DNA from: Microbacterium sp. AG238
Lineage (GTDB): Bacteria; Actinomycetota; Actinomycetes; Actinomycetales; Microbacteriaceae
Assembly (NCBI RefSeq): GCF_003610405.1
Contig: NZ_RAQC01000001.1
Location: forward strand, 1,364,001 to 1,428,000
DNA: 64,000 nucleotides
Direction: 5' to 3'
Position 1 is the first letter of the stretch. Each line of letters starts with the position of its first letter. Under the pieces are notes generated by a model that was not told where the DNA came from, made no database searches, and saw nothing but the letters and a program-made list of their open reading frames with translations. Position numbers and translations under genes: made by a program. Below are positions 9,122-18,528 of the stretch, in pieces.

Positions 9122-9209
9122 TGGCGGAGGGTGTGGGATTCGAACCCACGGGACATTGCTGCCCACCAGTTTTCAAGACTGGATCCTTCGGCCGCTCGGA
9201 CAACCCTCC
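9122..9209 (-). tRNA. tRNA-Ser(UGA)
   Basis: On the minus strand the acceptor GGAGGGT (9209-9203) pairs with ACCCTCC near the 3' end, followed by discriminator G and an encoded CCA. The anticodon stem CCAGT/ACTGG encloses CTTGAAA, giving anticodon TGA for UCA/UCN serine codons. The extra arm is long (type II) and the T-arm contains GGTTCGAAT. It lies on the same strand as serS, about 1 kb downstream of it. Confidence 0.95.
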
Positions 9210-9257
9210 CAGCGGCGCGAACCGCTGAGCTTCGATCCTAGCCGCCCGCGACCGCGG

Positions 9258-10202
9258 TCAGAGCGAGCGGAGGATGGCCGCGACGCCGCCCTCCTGCACC
9301 GACACGGTCGTCTCGGATGCCTCGGCGAGCAGCTCGGTCGCGCCCTGCGCCATCGCGATCGCTCGACCGCCGCGCTCTCGCGCCCACCGGAACATGCCGA
9401 TGTCGTTGCGACCGTCGCCCATGACGAGCACGTCGGCCGGCTCGATGTCGAGCCACGTGCGCACGCGCTCGAGCGCCGTGGACTTGTCGACGCCCTGCGG
9501 AGCGATGTCGAGCCAGGCCGACCAGCCCACGGCGTACGACACCTTGTTGAGCCCGATGCGATCGACGAGCTCGACGAAGTCCGAGTCGGTCTCGTCGGGA
9601 GAGACCACGACGACGCGGCACACCTCCTGCTCCGACAGCATCGCGAAGGCGACCTTGTCGGCGTCGTGGAGGTTCCAGTCGTGAAGCTCCTCGGTGTAGC
9701 GGCGGCGCCCGTCGGGCAGCTCGACCATGTACCGGGCGTGCGGGAGATGCTGGCGCAGCAGGCCGAGCACCTCGGTCGGGTCGAACGTCTCGATGAAGAA
9801 GCGCTCGTACGCGAGCACATCGGCGAAGTCGTCGTCGACCCGCTTGAGGATGACGGCGCCGTTCGAGCACACGACGTAGTCGGGGTTCAGCGCGAGCGAA
9901 GCGAGGATGCCGTGCGTGCCCTCCCACGAGCGCCCGGTCGCGAGCATCACCTCGTGGCCTGCGGCGTGGGCCTCGGCGACGGCCTCGACCACCCCGGGGC
10001 TGAGGGTCTCGTCCTCCAGGAGCACGGTGCCGTCGATGTCGAGCACGATCATCAGTCGCGACGCACCGGCGACGGCCGGCATCCCGTCTGCGACGTCTTC
10101 GACGATCTCGACCGCGTCACGCGGGGCGACGACCTCGATGCCGCCCTCGTCCGGAAGCGCGTCGGGAACCGCGGTCATCCCGCCGTCGGCACCACCGGTC
10201 AT
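9258..10202 (-). CDS. HAD-superfamily (Cof-type) phosphatase
   Basis: A 314-residue cytoplasmic sugar-phosphatase-like hydrolase of the Cof/YbiV group. After about 48 non-conserved residues, motif I is [10 protein letters not shown] with nucleophile and acid/base aspartates. Motif II falls around LATGRSW and CSNGAV, motif III is the lysine of GVDKSTAL, and motif IV is [12 protein letters not shown]2-type cap lies between. The ATG at 10202 overlaps the serS stop as ATGA, so translation is coupled to serS; an in-frame ATG at 10178 is an alternative. Downstream is tRNA-Ser(UGA). The substrate is unknown, and pairing with serS is only positional evidence of a link with serine or charging metabolism. 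Confidence 0.85.
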   Translation of the reverse strand: MTGGADGGMTAVPDALPDEGGIEVVAPRDAVEIVEDVADGMPAVAGASRLMIVLDIDGTVLLEDETLSPGVVEAVAEAHAAGHEVMLATGRSWEGTHGILASLALNPDYVVCSNGAVILKRVDDDFADVLAYERFFIETFDPTEVLGLLRQHLPHARYMVELPDGRRRYTEELHDWNLHDADKVAFAMLSEQEVCRVVVVSPDETDSDFVELVDRIGLNKVSYAVGWSAWLDIAPQGVDKSTALERVRTWLDIEPADVLVMGDGRNDIGMFRWARERGGRAIAMAQGATELLAEASETTVSVQEGGVAAILRSL

Positions 10203-11464
10203 GCGAGCGGCTCCGCGACCTCGAGGCCCCCCAGGTAGGGGCGCAGCACCTCGGGGATCACGACCGAGCCGTCCTCCCGCTGGTGCGTCTCGAGGAGGGC
10301 CACGATCCACCGGGTCGTGGCGAGCGTGCCGTTGAGGGTTGCCACCGGCTCGGTCTTGCCGCCGTCGGGGCGGTGACGGATGTCGAGGCGACGTGCCTGG
10401 TAGGTCGTGCAGTTCGAGGTGGATGTGAGCTCGCGGTACGCGCCCTGCGTCGGCACCCACGCCTCGATGTCGTACTTGCGCGCGGCGCTCGACCCGAGGT
10501 CACCCGCGGCGACGTCGATGACGCGGTACGACAACCCGAGGTCCTGCAGCATCCGCTCCTGCATCGCGACGAGCCGCAGGTGCTCGGCCTCCGCGTCGCC
10601 GGGCGTGGTGTAGACGAACATCTCGAGCTTGTTGAACTGGTGCACCCGGATGATGCCGCGCGTGTCCTTGCCGTACGAGCCGGCCTCGCGCCGGTAGCAG
10701 GTCGACCATCCGGCGTAACGCTTGGCGCCGCGCTCGAGGTCGAGGATCTCGTCCATGTGATACCCGGCGAGGGGAACCTCGCTCGTGCCGACGAGGTAGG
10801 CGTCGTCCTCTTCGAGGTGGTAGACCTCGGCGGCGTGCTCGCCGAGGAACCCGGTGCCCCGCATGACCTCGGGGCGCACGAGCGTCGGCGGGATCAGCGG
10901 CGTGAACCCGGCGGCGAGCGCACGGTCGAGGCCGAGCATCATGAGCGCGATCTCGAGGCGCGCGCCGATGCCGCTGAGGAAGTAGAAGCGGCTGCCGGCG
11001 ACCTTCGTGCCGCGCTCCATGTCGATCGCGCCGAGCTTCTCGCCGAGGGCGAGGTGGTCGAGCGGCTCGAAGTCGAACGAGGGCGGCTCGCCGTGCGTGC
11101 GCAGGGTGACGAAGTCGTCTTCGCCGCCAGCGGGCACGCCGTCGATGACGATGTTCTCGATGCGGGCGAGCGCAGCCTCAGCGGCCTCCTCGGCGGCGGT
11201 GACGGCCTGCTGGGCCTGCTTGACCCGTTCGCTGAGCTGCTTGGCCTCGGCGACGAGCGTGGCCTTCTCGTCCTTCGGCGCCTGCGCGACCTTCTTGCCG
11301 TGAGCGTTCTGCTCGGCACGGAGCCGTTCGAAGGTCGTGATGGCCTCGCGGCGCTCGCGATCGGCGGCGATGGCGTCATCCACGCTCTCCGACGAGTTCC
11401 CGCGCTTCACCTGCGAGAGTTTGACCAGGTCGGGCTGTTCACGGAGCAATGCGAGGTCGATCAC
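10199..11464 (-). CDS. serS: Seryl-tRNA synthetase
   Basis: A 421-residue class II synthetase that charges tRNA-Ser. The N-terminal coiled coil (about 28-105, [20 protein letters not shown] onward) binds the long variable arm of tRNA-Ser. The catalytic domain shows motif 2 with [20 protein letters not shown] nearby, [16 protein letters not shown], and motif 3 [16 protein letters not shown] with the ATP-binding arginine. Length is normal. The GTG start at 11464 has no Shine-Dalgarno sequence; instead TAGACT (11476-11471) ends six bases before it, the arrangement of a leaderless transcript. Its stop overlaps the HAD gene by four bases. Confidence 0.97.
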   Translation of the reverse strand: MIDLALLREQPDLVKLSQVKRGNSSESVDDAIAADRERREAITTFERLRAEQNAHGKKVAQAPKDEKATLVAEAKQLSERVKQAQQAVTAAEEAAEAALARIENIVIDGVPAGGEDDFVTLRTHGEPPSFDFEPLDHLALGEKLGAIDMERGTKVAGSRFYFLSGIGARLEIALMMLGLDRALAAGFTPLIPPTLVRPEVMRGTGFLGEHAAEVYHLEEDDAYLVGTSEVPLAGYHMDEILDLERGAKRYAGWSTCYRREAGSYGKDTRGIIRVHQFNKLEMFVYTTPGDAEAEHLRLVAMQERMLQDLGLSYRVIDVAAGDLGSSAARKYDIEAWVPTQGAYRELTSTSNCTTYQARRLDIRHRPDGGKTEPVATLNGTLATTRWIVALLETHQREDGSVVIPEVLRPYLGGLEVAEPLA

Positions 11465-11470
11465 GCGTCA

Positions 11471-11476
11471 AGTCTA
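11471..11476 (-). promoter_or_regulatory. -10 element for a probable leaderless serS transcript
   Basis: TAGACT on the minus strand fits TAnnnT and is separated by exactly six bases from the GTG start of serS. Transcription would begin at or next to the start codon. No ribosome binding site lies in between. A -35 hexamer is not evident. Confidence 0.55.
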
Positions 11477-11580
11477 GGGTCGCGCGCATCCGCGCAGCCG
11501 GACCAGCGCGCCCCCGTACCCGCAACGCGCCCCGGCGCAAGAGGCAATCTCGTATCGACGGGCGCGCCTATGGTGTAGCC

Positions 11581-12771
11581 ATGGCGACCGAATCCGACGA
11601 CACCTCCTCGCGCGAGCGTTCCGACGATCCCCCGGCCACGACCCCCGATCCCGCGCAGGCCGCGGCCCCCGACGAGGTCATCCGCGAACCCGAAGACGTC
11701 GCCCCCGACACGACCGACGGCGAGACTGGCGAGGCACGCCGCGTCGGCCCTGAGGGCGAGACGGAGCCGATGGCGGGCGGCGCGGAGAAGCCGAACCCCA
11801 AGGCCGCGCTCGTCTACAACCCGATCAAGGTCGACGGCGATGCGCTGCGCGAGCAGGTGCTCCGCGCCGCCGAGGCCGCCGGGTGGGAAGAGCCGCTCTT
11901 CTACGAGACGACGGTCGACGACCTCGGCGACGACGTGACACGTCAAGCGCTCGAATCCGGCGTCAACGTCGTCCTCGTGGCGGGCGGCGACGGCACGGTG
12001 CGTGCGGTGTCGGGCGAGATGAGCGGCAGCGGCATCCCTCTGGCCATCGTCCCCAGTGGAACCGGCAACTTGCTCGCCCGCAACCTCGGACTGCCTCTCA
12101 GCGAGCCCGAGACCATGATCGAGGCGGCCTTCAGCGGCGACCGGACCGCGATCGACGTCGGCTGGGCGCGGATCACCCGCGAGAACGGCGAGGTCGAGAA
12201 GCACGCGTTCGTCGTCATGGGCGGCATGGGGCTCGACGCGGCCATGATCGCCAACACCAACCCGCAGCTGAAGAAGTCGGTCGGCTGGGTCGCCTACGTC
12301 GACGGCGCGACGCGCTCGCTCGTCAACGCCAAGCCGTTCCGCGTGGTGTACCAGCTCGACGGGCACCGCATGCACGCGGCTCGCGTGCAGAGCGTGCTCT
12401 TCGCGAACTGCGGGTCGCTGCAGGCCGGCATCGCACTCATTCCCGAGGCCTCGATCACCGACGGCCAGCTCGACGTCGTGATCATGCAGCCCAAGGGCTT
12501 GTGGGGCTGGCTGCTCGTGTGGCGCCGCGTCGCGTGGGACAACAGCTTCCTGAGGAAGTTCCGCGCCGGTCGCCGCGTCCTCGCGCTGCGGACGAAGGAC
12601 AACGCGGTCGTCTACTCGCGGGGCCGTGGCGTCGCGCTCGCCCCGCAGGAGCCGCACCCCGTGCAGCTCGACGGCGACGAGTTCGGCGAGGCGAAGCACG
12701 TGCAGACCCGCATCGATCCGCGGGGCCTTATCGTCGCCGTGCCCGCCGGCCACACGCTGCCCGGCGACTGA
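11581..12771 (+). CDS. Diacylglycerol/lipid kinase family protein (DagK/YegS type)
   Basis: A 396-residue cytoplasmic lipid kinase that would use ATP to phosphorylate diacylglycerol or a related lipid. The first 75 residues are acidic and low in complexity (ESDDTSSRERSDDPPATTPD), unusual for the family and probably disordered. The kinase core then begins with KAALVYNPIKVDG. It contains the nucleotide-binding VLVAGGDGTVRAV (about 130-142), PSGTGNLLARNLG (about 159-171), and the C-terminal GEAKHVQTRID strand after PVQLDGDEF. The ATG at 11581 has no Shine-Dalgarno; TATGGT (11569-11574) ends six bases before it, again suggesting a leaderless message. It is divergent from serS. Confidence 0.88.
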   Translation: MATESDDTSSRERSDDPPATTPDPAQAAAPDEVIREPEDVAPDTTDGETGEARRVGPEGETEPMAGGAEKPNPKAALVYNPIKVDGDALREQVLRAAEAAGWEEPLFYETTVDDLGDDVTRQALESGVNVVLVAGGDGTVRAVSGEMSGSGIPLAIVPSGTGNLLARNLGLPLSEPETMIEAAFSGDRTAIDVGWARITRENGEVEKHAFVVMGGMGLDAAMIANTNPQLKKSVGWVAYVDGATRSLVNAKPFRVVYQLDGHRMHAARVQSVLFANCGSLQAGIALIPEASITDGQLDVVIMQPKGLWGWLLVWRRVAWDNSFLRKFRAGRRVLALRTKDNAVVYSRGRGVALAPQEPHPVQLDGDEFGEAKHVQTRIDPRGLIVAVPAGHTLPGD

Positions 12772-12833
12772 GCCGGCCCGGCACACCCTGTCAACCGTTC
12801 GCCGTGGACCGGGCGGCCCGACAGGATGACGGG

Positions 12834-14198
12834 ATGAGCTCGCCCTCGATCGTCTGGTTCCGCGACGACCTGCGCCTGGCCGACCACCCCGCGCTCCGAG
12901 CCGCGCTCGACCGGGGCGAACCGGTCGTCGGCCTCTACGTGCTCGACGAGGAGTCCGAGGGCATCCGCCCGCTCGGCGGCGCGGCGCGCTGGTGGCTGCA
13001 CCACTCGCTCGCATCGCTCGCCGACGATCTGCGTCAACGCGGGTCGCACCTCGTGCTGCGGGGCGGAGCCGCGGCATCCGTCGTCCGCTCGCTCGTCGAC
13101 GACATCGGTGCGGGCGCGGTCTACTGGAACCGCCGCTACGGCGGGCCCGAGCGCGCGGTCGACACCGAGCTGAAGGATGGCCTGCGCTCCGACGGCGTCG
13201 AGGTCGAGTCGTTCGCCGCCAACGTGCTGTTCGAGCCCTGGACGGTGAAGACCGGCAGCGGCACCCCCTTCTCGGTATTCACCCCGTTCTGGAACGCCGC
13301 ACGCAACCTGCCCGCTCCGCGCGAACCGCTCCCCCGGCCCCGCGAGATCCCGGGCCTGCGCACCGCACCCGCGGGCGACGACCTCGACGACTGGGGGCTG
13401 CTGCCCACCGCTCCCGACTGGGCCGGCGGTCTGCGCGAGCGTTGGCAGCCCGGCGAGGCGGCGGCGCGTGCCCGCCTGCGCGAGTTCCTCGACGACGACC
13501 TCGGCACCTATGACGCCGCACGCGACGAGCCCAGCGCCGGGGCGACCTCGCTGCTGTCACCGCGGCTGCGCTGGGGCGAGCTGAGCCCGCACACCGTCTG
13601 GCATGCAGGTGTCGAGACCGGCGGCGGAACCGGCGCCCACGCCACCTCCGCCTCGCGCTTCCTCTCCGAGCTCGGGTGGCGCGAGTTCGCCTGGCACACG
13701 CTGTACCACTTCCCCGACCTCGCGACGAAGAACTGGCGGAGAGGCTTCGACGCCTTCCCCTGGCCGGCCCTCGACCCCGCGCACCTGACGGCGTGGGAGA
13801 AGGGCGAGACCGGGGTGCCGATGGTGGATGCCGGGATGCGCGAGCTCTGGCACACCGGATACATGCACAATCGGGTGCGGATGGTCACGGCATCCTTCCT
13901 CACCAAGAACCTGCTGATCGACTGGCGGCTGGGTGAGCAGTGGTTCTGGGACACCCTCGTCGACGCCGACGGCGCCAGCAACGCCTTCAACTGGCAATGG
14001 GTCGCCGGATCGGGGGCCGATGCGTCGCCGTACTTCCGCATCTTCAACCCGGAGCGTCAAGCCGAGAAGTTCGATCCGAAGGGGCTGTATGTCAGCCAGT
14101 GGGCCCCCGACAGCGCCGCCCGCGAGCCGATCGTCGACCTCGCCGCGACCCGCAAGGCCGCGCTGCAGGCGTACGAGGCGGTGAAGCGGGCGCGGTGA
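12834..14198 (+). CDS. phrB: Deoxyribodipyrimidine photolyase
   Basis: A 454-residue FAD enzyme that repairs cyclobutane pyrimidine dimers with blue light. The N-terminal alpha/beta antenna domain starts IVWFRDDLRLADHPAL. The helical FAD-binding domain contains SRFLSELGWREFAWH (about 278), the RMVTASFLTKNLLIDW segment and GEQWFWDTLVDAD. NAFNWQWVAGSGADASPYFR follows, the region that lines the flavin and dimer pocket, with NPERQAEKFDP near the end. Length and motifs match class I CPD photolyases. Start is ATG at 12834. It lies 62 bases after the lipid kinase gene on the same strand and may share its transcript. Confidence 0.95.
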   Translation: MSSPSIVWFRDDLRLADHPALRAALDRGEPVVGLYVLDEESEGIRPLGGAARWWLHHSLASLADDLRQRGSHLVLRGGAAASVVRSLVDDIGAGAVYWNRRYGGPERAVDTELKDGLRSDGVEVESFAANVLFEPWTVKTGSGTPFSVFTPFWNAARNLPAPREPLPRPREIPGLRTAPAGDDLDDWGLLPTAPDWAGGLRERWQPGEAAARARLREFLDDDLGTYDAARDEPSAGATSLLSPRLRWGELSPHTVWHAGVETGGGTGAHATSASRFLSELGWREFAWHTLYHFPDLATKNWRRGFDAFPWPALDPAHLTAWEKGETGVPMVDAGMRELWHTGYMHNRVRMVTASFLTKNLLIDWRLGEQWFWDTLVDADGASNAFNWQWVAGSGADASPYFRIFNPERQAEKFDPKGLYVSQWAPDSAAREPIVDLAATRKAALQAYEAVKRAR

Positions 14199-14288
14199 GG
14201 GCGGCGCGGTGAGGGTGGCGCGGCGACCTGGGGCCGTGAGGCGGGCGCGGGGAATGCGGACGGATGCCGCGAGGTTGAGCCGAGGGAT

Positions 14289-15335
14289 ATGTCTGATGCA
14301 TCCCGCCCCGCCCTGTCCGTGCTCGACCTCGTGCCCGTGCGCACGGGACAGACCAGTGCGCAAGCGATCGCCGCATCGCTCACCGTCGCGCAGCGGGCGG
14401 ACGAGCTCGGATATCGCCGTTACTGGTTCGCGGAGCACCACAACATGCCCGCCGTCGCCTCGACGACCCCGCCGGTGCTGATCGCCGCCGCGGCGGCGCG
14501 CACCTCGCGGATCCGGGTCGGCTCGGGCGGCGTCATGCTCCCCAACCACTCGCCGCTCGTCGTCGCCGAGCAGTTCGCCGCGCTCGAGGCCATCGCCCCC
14601 GGACGCGTCGACCTGGGCATCGGGCGCGCCCCCGGCAGCGATCCCGTCATCACACAGCTCCTGCGCCAGTCGGGCACGACGAGCGACGTCGACCGCTTCC
14701 CCGACAACGTCCGCGACATCCTGGCCCTCGTCACCGGCGACGGCGCGACGGTGCGGTTCACCTCGGGCGGGACGTACGACGTCCACGCGACGCCCGCGGC
14801 CACGACGACCCCGGATGTGTGGCTGCTCGGATCGAGCGACTACTCGGCGCAGCTGGCCGCCGCCCTCGGCCTGCCCTACGTGTTCGCAAATCACTTCTCG
14901 GGCGAGGGCCTCGACCGAGCGCTCGGGCTCTACCGCGACCAGTTCCGGCCGTCCGAGACGCTCGAGGCGCCGCGGACGTTCCTGACCGCGAACGCCGTCG
15001 TCGCCGACAGCGAGGCCGAGGCCGAAGCCCTCATGCTTCCCCAGGCCCGCATGATGGCGCGGCTGCGCGGAAACCGCCCGCTGGTGGCGCTCGAAACCGT
15101 CGAGGAGGCCGCGGCCGCCGAGGCATCCGATCACCTCGCCACCCCGATGCTCGACGCTCTGCGCTCGCGCTGGTTCGTCGGCACCGGGCCCGACGCGCAG
15201 GCCGCCCTCACCGCGTTCGCCGCGCAGCACGGCGTGGACGAGGTCATGATCTCGCCGGTCTCGGCCGCGCACGACGGCGAGCAGCCGGACGCCGCGCCCG
15301 CCCGCATCCGCACCCTGGAACTCCTCGCCGCCTGA
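14289..15335 (+). CDS. LLM-class (luciferase-like) flavin-dependent oxidoreductase
   Basis: A 348-residue TIM-barrel monooxygenase of the MsnO8/alkanal-monooxygenase-like subgroup. Family features include LSVLDLVPVRTGQTSAQAI at the first strand, YWFAEHHNMP near 42-51, SGGVMLPNHSPLVVAEQFA around 77-95, and LEAIAPGRVDLGIGRAPGSD. The EHH and ...NHSP segments contribute to FMN binding. Its physiological substrate is unknown. The ATG at 14289 is preceded by GAGG. It converges with pheA across an intergenic region rich in inverted repeats. Confidence 0.88.
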   Translation: MSDASRPALSVLDLVPVRTGQTSAQAIAASLTVAQRADELGYRRYWFAEHHNMPAVASTTPPVLIAAAAARTSRIRVGSGGVMLPNHSPLVVAEQFAALEAIAPGRVDLGIGRAPGSDPVITQLLRQSGTTSDVDRFPDNVRDILALVTGDGATVRFTSGGTYDVHATPAATTTPDVWLLGSSDYSAQLAAALGLPYVFANHFSGEGLDRALGLYRDQFRPSETLEAPRTFLTANAVVADSEAEAEALMLPQARMMARLRGNRPLVALETVEEAAAAEASDHLATPMLDALRSRWFVGTGPDAQAALTAFAAQHGVDEVMISPVSAAHDGEQPDAAPARIRTLELLAA

Positions 15336-15364
15336 CCCCGCCCGCCGCTCCCCCTGACCGCCCC

Positions 15365-15426
15365 GTCGAGTCGCCACGAACCGCGGATCCCGCACCCCCG
15401 CCACCCGCACTTTCTGGCGACTCGAC
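15365..15426. repeat. 12-bp inverted repeat at the LLM/pheA convergent junction
   Basis: GTCGAGTCGCCA (15365-15376) and TGGCGACTCGAC (15415-15426) are perfect reverse complements separated by 38 bases. They lie 30 bases past the LLM oxidoreductase stop, at the junction with the converging pheA gene. A 47-base stretch made only of G and C (15434-15480), itself full of GCCGGC and GGCGCC palindromes, follows. The rest of the 285-base gap shows no gene. A role as bidirectional terminator or REP-like element is inference. Confidence 0.6.
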
Positions 15427-15620
15427 CGCGCGTGGCGCCGGCCGGGGCCGGCCGCCGGCCGCCGGGCGCCGGGCGCCGGGACTCGCGCCGGGGACGGACC
15501 CCGTGCCGGATACAGGCTGAGCACCGGCTCAAGCCGGCGGCGGGCCCGCATCACGCCGCTCAGCCTGTTCGCGGCACACAGCGCTCAGCTTCCCCAGCCC
15601 ACCGCAGCAGACGGGGCGTG

Positions 15621-16583
15621 TTAGGCCTCGGGCTCGCCGGAGATCAGGGCACGCAGCCAGTCGCGCGCCTCGACGAAGACGTCGTCGGAGTACCGCTGCG
15701 GGTACCGCACGATAGCCCGGTCGGCGCGCGGGTACGACCCGAGGAACAGCACCTTCGGGCTGAATCGCCGCACACCCATGAGAGCGTCGGCCATGCGCTC
15801 GTCGGCCACGTGCCCGTCGGCGTCGATGACGAACCGGTACCGGCCGAGCGCGTCACCGATCGGCCGCGACTCGATGAGCGAGAGGTTGATGCCGCGGGTC
15901 GAGAACTGTTCGAGCAGCTCGAGCAGTGCACCCGGGTGGTCGTCGGGCAGCTCCGCGATGAGCGAGGTCTTGTCGGCCCCGGTCGGCGACGGCGGGGCGA
16001 CGGTGCGGCTCACGAGGACGAACCGGGTGACGGCGTGCTCGTTGTCGCCGATGTCGGACGCCAGCAGCTCGAGGTCGTGATGCTCGAGGATGCCGGGGGG
16101 CGCGATCGCCGCATCGGCGTCGCTGACCCCGTCGAGCAGTCCCACCGCAGCGGCCACGTTGCTCGCGGCCGGCAGATGGGCGTGCTCGGGCCGAGCCTTC
16201 AGCAGCCACTGCAGGCACTGCGCGTAGGCGACGGGATGCGCGGCGATGAGCGAGACGTCCTCGATCCGCGTGCCGGGGCGCGCCACGAGCACGAAGTTCA
16301 CGGGCACGAGGTACTCGCCGACGATCCGCAGGCCCGGCATCGTGGCCAGCGCGTCCTGCGCCGTCGAGACCCCGCCGTCGACGGAGTTCTCGATCGCGAT
16401 CATCGCGGCGTCCGAGCGTCCGTCCACGACGTCCGCGAGGGCTTCGCCGACGTTGCGCACCGAGCGCCAGATCTGGTCGCGCGCCTCGGGCACCTGCGCG
16501 AGGGCGGCCTCGGTGAATGTCCCCGCCGGCCCGAGATAGCTGTAGGTGCGGCGGGCGGGCTGGTCGTCGTGCTCGGGCGTCAC
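15621..16583 (-). CDS. pheA: Prephenate dehydratase
   Basis: A 320-residue monofunctional enzyme converting prephenate to phenylpyruvate in phenylalanine synthesis. The N-terminal periplasmic-binding-like catalytic lobes show YSYLGPAGTFTEAAL (14-28) and MIAIENSVDGGVSTAQ (about 61-76), which include conserved active-site residues. The C-terminal ACT domain (about 205-285) contains GALLELLEQFSTRGINLSLI and IESRP, the phenylalanine-sensing site for feedback inhibition. The GTG start overlaps the stop of the upstream exporter gene as GTGA, so the two are translationally coupled. Confidence 0.95.
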   Translation of the reverse strand: MTPEHDDQPARRTYSYLGPAGTFTEAALAQVPEARDQIWRSVRNVGEALADVVDGRSDAAMIAIENSVDGGVSTAQDALATMPGLRIVGEYLVPVNFVLVARPGTRIEDVSLIAAHPVAYAQCLQWLLKARPEHAHLPAASNVAAAVGLLDGVSDADAAIAPPGILEHHDLELLASDIGDNEHAVTRFVLVSRTVAPPSPTGADKTSLIAELPDDHPGALLELLEQFSTRGINLSLIESRPIGDALGRYRFVIDADGHVADERMADALMGVRRFSPKVLFLGSYPRADRAIVRYPQRYSDDVFVEARDWLRALISGEPEA

Positions 16584-17476
16584 GCAATGAGCCTAGACCG
16601 GCGCACCCGTGGCACGCGCACCGTCGTCACCAGCACGCCGACCACGAGCACGGCTCCGCCGACGGTCTCGGCGGGGGCGGGGATCTGTCCGAGCAGAGCC
16701 GCGGCGGCCGCCATCGCCACGACCGGTGCCAGCAGCACCCAGGGAACGACGGCCGCCGAGGGGTTGCGCGCCAGCAGGCCGTTGAAGATGGCGTAGCCGA
16801 CGAGGGTGCACAGCCCCGCGGTGTAGATGGTCGAGACGAGGGCGCGGATGCCGAAGCCGGCGAGCCCGGCGCCGATCGCCTCGGGCCCCTCGAAGATCAT
16901 TGCCAGCCCGAGCGCGGGCACCGGCACGACGAGGGCGGACCAGACGGTGAGCGAGAGCGCCCCGAGCGGTCCGCGGCCCGTGACGACGCCCGCTCGACGC
17001 GCGATCACGTTGCCGACGGCCCACGACAGTGCGGCGCCGAGCGCGAGCACGACCGCGAGGGCGGGGGCGTCTCCCCCGCGGCCGGCGGCCACGGTGGCGA
17101 GTCCGGCGATGCCGAGGCCGACGCCGATCACCTGTCCCGGCGTGGGGCGTTCTCGCAGTGCTCCGGCCGCGATGACGACGGTGAACACCGCCTGCGCCTG
17201 CATCAGCAGAGCCGCGAGCCCCGGCTGGAGCCCGAGGGAGAGGGCGAGGTACAGCAGCGCGAACTGGCCGAGGCTCATGAAGAGCCCGACCCCGACGATC
17301 GCCGTCCAGCGGGCCCGGGGAGGCGGCACGACGATCGCGAAGACGGCGACGGCCGCGAACCGGATCGCCACGAAGAGCAGAGGCGGGATGCCGGCCATGC
17401 CCCAATCGATGACGAGGAAGTTGAATCCCCAGAGGGTCGCCACCGTGGCTGCCAGGATCATGTCGCGTCGGTTCAC
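16580..17476 (-). CDS. EamA/DMT-family transporter (RhaT-like exporter)
   Basis: About 298 residues forming ten membrane helices in two EamA repeats, starting MILAATVATLWGFNFLVIDW and ending AVLVVGVLVTTVRV. Such proteins export metabolites or amino acids in exchange for protons. Coupling to pheA (GTGA overlap) and divergence from a LysR regulator suggest an aromatic or related amino acid as substrate, though this is inference. I use the GTG at 17476 with a GGTGGA about ten bases upstream. Alternatives are TTG at 17512 and ATG at 17461. Confidence 0.85.
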   Translation of the reverse strand: MNRRDMILAATVATLWGFNFLVIDWGMAGIPPLLFVAIRFAAVAVFAIVVPPPRARWTAIVGVGLFMSLGQFALLYLALSLGLQPGLAALLMQAQAVFTVVIAAGALRERPTPGQVIGVGLGIAGLATVAAGRGGDAPALAVVLALGAALSWAVGNVIARRAGVVTGRGPLGALSLTVWSALVVPVPALGLAMIFEGPEAIGAGLAGFGIRALVSTIYTAGLCTLVGYAIFNGLLARNPSAAVVPWVLLAPVVAMAAAAALLGQIPAPAETVGGAVLVVGVLVTTVRVPRVRRSRLIA

Positions 17477-17537
17477 GAGGCTCAGTCCACCGCGCGGGAT
17501 AATGAACGACAAGCGATGTTTTCTCGACTCGAATCAG

Positions 17538-17543
17538 TAGCAT
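17538..17543 (+). promoter_or_regulatory. -10 element for a probable leaderless LysR transcript
   Basis: TAGCAT fits TAnnnT and ends six bases before the LysR ATG. No ribosome binding site is present in the CAGTAGCATTGCTTC leader. The 73-base divergent gap with the EamA gene is comparatively AT-rich and must contain both promoters. Confidence 0.45.
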
Positions 17544-17549
17544 TGCTTC

Positions 17550-18476
17550 ATGATCGATCTGGATGCCGTGCACTCGTTGCGGACCGTCGCGCGGGAAGGC
17601 AGTGTCGCGGCCGCGGCATCCGCCCTGGGATTCACGCCCTCGGCGGTGTCGCAGCAGATCAAGCGACTCGAACGCGAGACCGGGGTCGCGCTGCTCGAGC
17701 GCGTCGGCCGCGGTGTCGCGCTCACATCGGCCGGCACGCAGCTCGTCGTCGGGTCGACACCGATCCTCGCCGACCTCGAGCGGCTGCGCGCCGATCTGCA
17801 CGCCGGCGCCGTCGCGGGCGACGACGGCCGCGTCACCGGCGAGCTGCGGATCGCGGCCTTCTCGACCGTGGTGCGCGGCATGCTCGCCGCCGTGCTCGTC
17901 GAGCTGGCCGCCGATCACCCCGACCTGCGCCTCCCCGTCCGCGAGAGCGAGCCGTGGGAGACCGTGGCGCTCGTGGCGTCGGGGCAGCGCGACCTCGGCA
18001 TCGTCCACCAGTGGGGCGGCGTCGCCCTCGCGATCCCCGAGAACGTCGTCGTCACGCCGTTGTTCACCGACGTCGCCGACGTCATCCTCCACCGCGATCA
18101 CCCGCTCGCGGGGCGCGACGTCGTGCACCCTGCCGACCTGGCGGACGAGCGCTGGGTCGCCACCTTCGACACGACCATCTGCCGGCAGTGGCTGAGACGG
18201 CTGTTCGACGGCATCGGCGGAGCACCGCGGGTGCTCTACGAATCGATGGAGTTCGAGAACCACATCGAGCTTGCCCGCACCGGCGCCGTCGTCGCGCTCG
18301 TGCCGCGCCTCGGTCGCGGCGACCTGGGGCCTGATCTCGTCGCGGTGCCGACGGCGGCCCCCGCGTCGACGCGCGACATCGCCGCCGTCCACCGGCGCTC
18401 GCAGGCCGACTCCCCGGCGCTGCGCGCGGTCCTCGCCGCGCTGCTCACCGCGGCGAACGCGCACGACCGGCCGTGA
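17550..18476 (+). CDS. LysR-family transcriptional regulator
   Basis: A 308-residue regulator. The N-terminal winged helix-turn-helix spans about 3-60, with [28 protein letters not shown] and [15 protein letters not shown] as the recognition region and wing. The rest is a LysR substrate-binding domain ([18 protein letters not shown]... and DLGIVHQW). It is divergent from the EamA exporter and therefore most likely controls that gene and itself, in the manner of LysE/LysG-type pairs. Effector unknown. Start ATG at 17550 appears leaderless. Confidence 0.92.
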   Translation: MIDLDAVHSLRTVAREGSVAAAASALGFTPSAVSQQIKRLERETGVALLERVGRGVALTSAGTQLVVGSTPILADLERLRADLHAGAVAGDDGRVTGELRIAAFSTVVRGMLAAVLVELAADHPDLRLPVRESEPWETVALVASGQRDLGIVHQWGGVALAIPENVVVTPLFTDVADVILHRDHPLAGRDVVHPADLADERWVATFDTTICRQWLRRLFDGIGGAPRVLYESMEFENHIELARTGAVVALVPRLGRGDLGPDLVAVPTAAPASTRDIAAVHRRSQADSPALRAVLAALLTAANAHDRP

Positions 18477-18528
18477 GTGCCGTGTCAATCCGCCACCGCC
18501 GAGCCCGGAAGCGGGCAGACTAAGCATC

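Noticed and set aside
9122..9209. tRNA-Ser as a phage or island attachment site
   Set aside because: No integrase and no direct repeat of the tRNA 3' end were seen nearby; the flanking genes look like core genes.
11465..11580. T-box riboswitch before serS
   Set aside because: The gap between serS and the divergent kinase gene is too short, and a -10 box sits six bases from the start codon, which leaves no leader.
11461..13077. A 538-codon minus frame over the lipid kinase and photolyase starts
   Set aside because: It is a shadow of two genes with clear motifs on the plus strand, and its composition is low-complexity.
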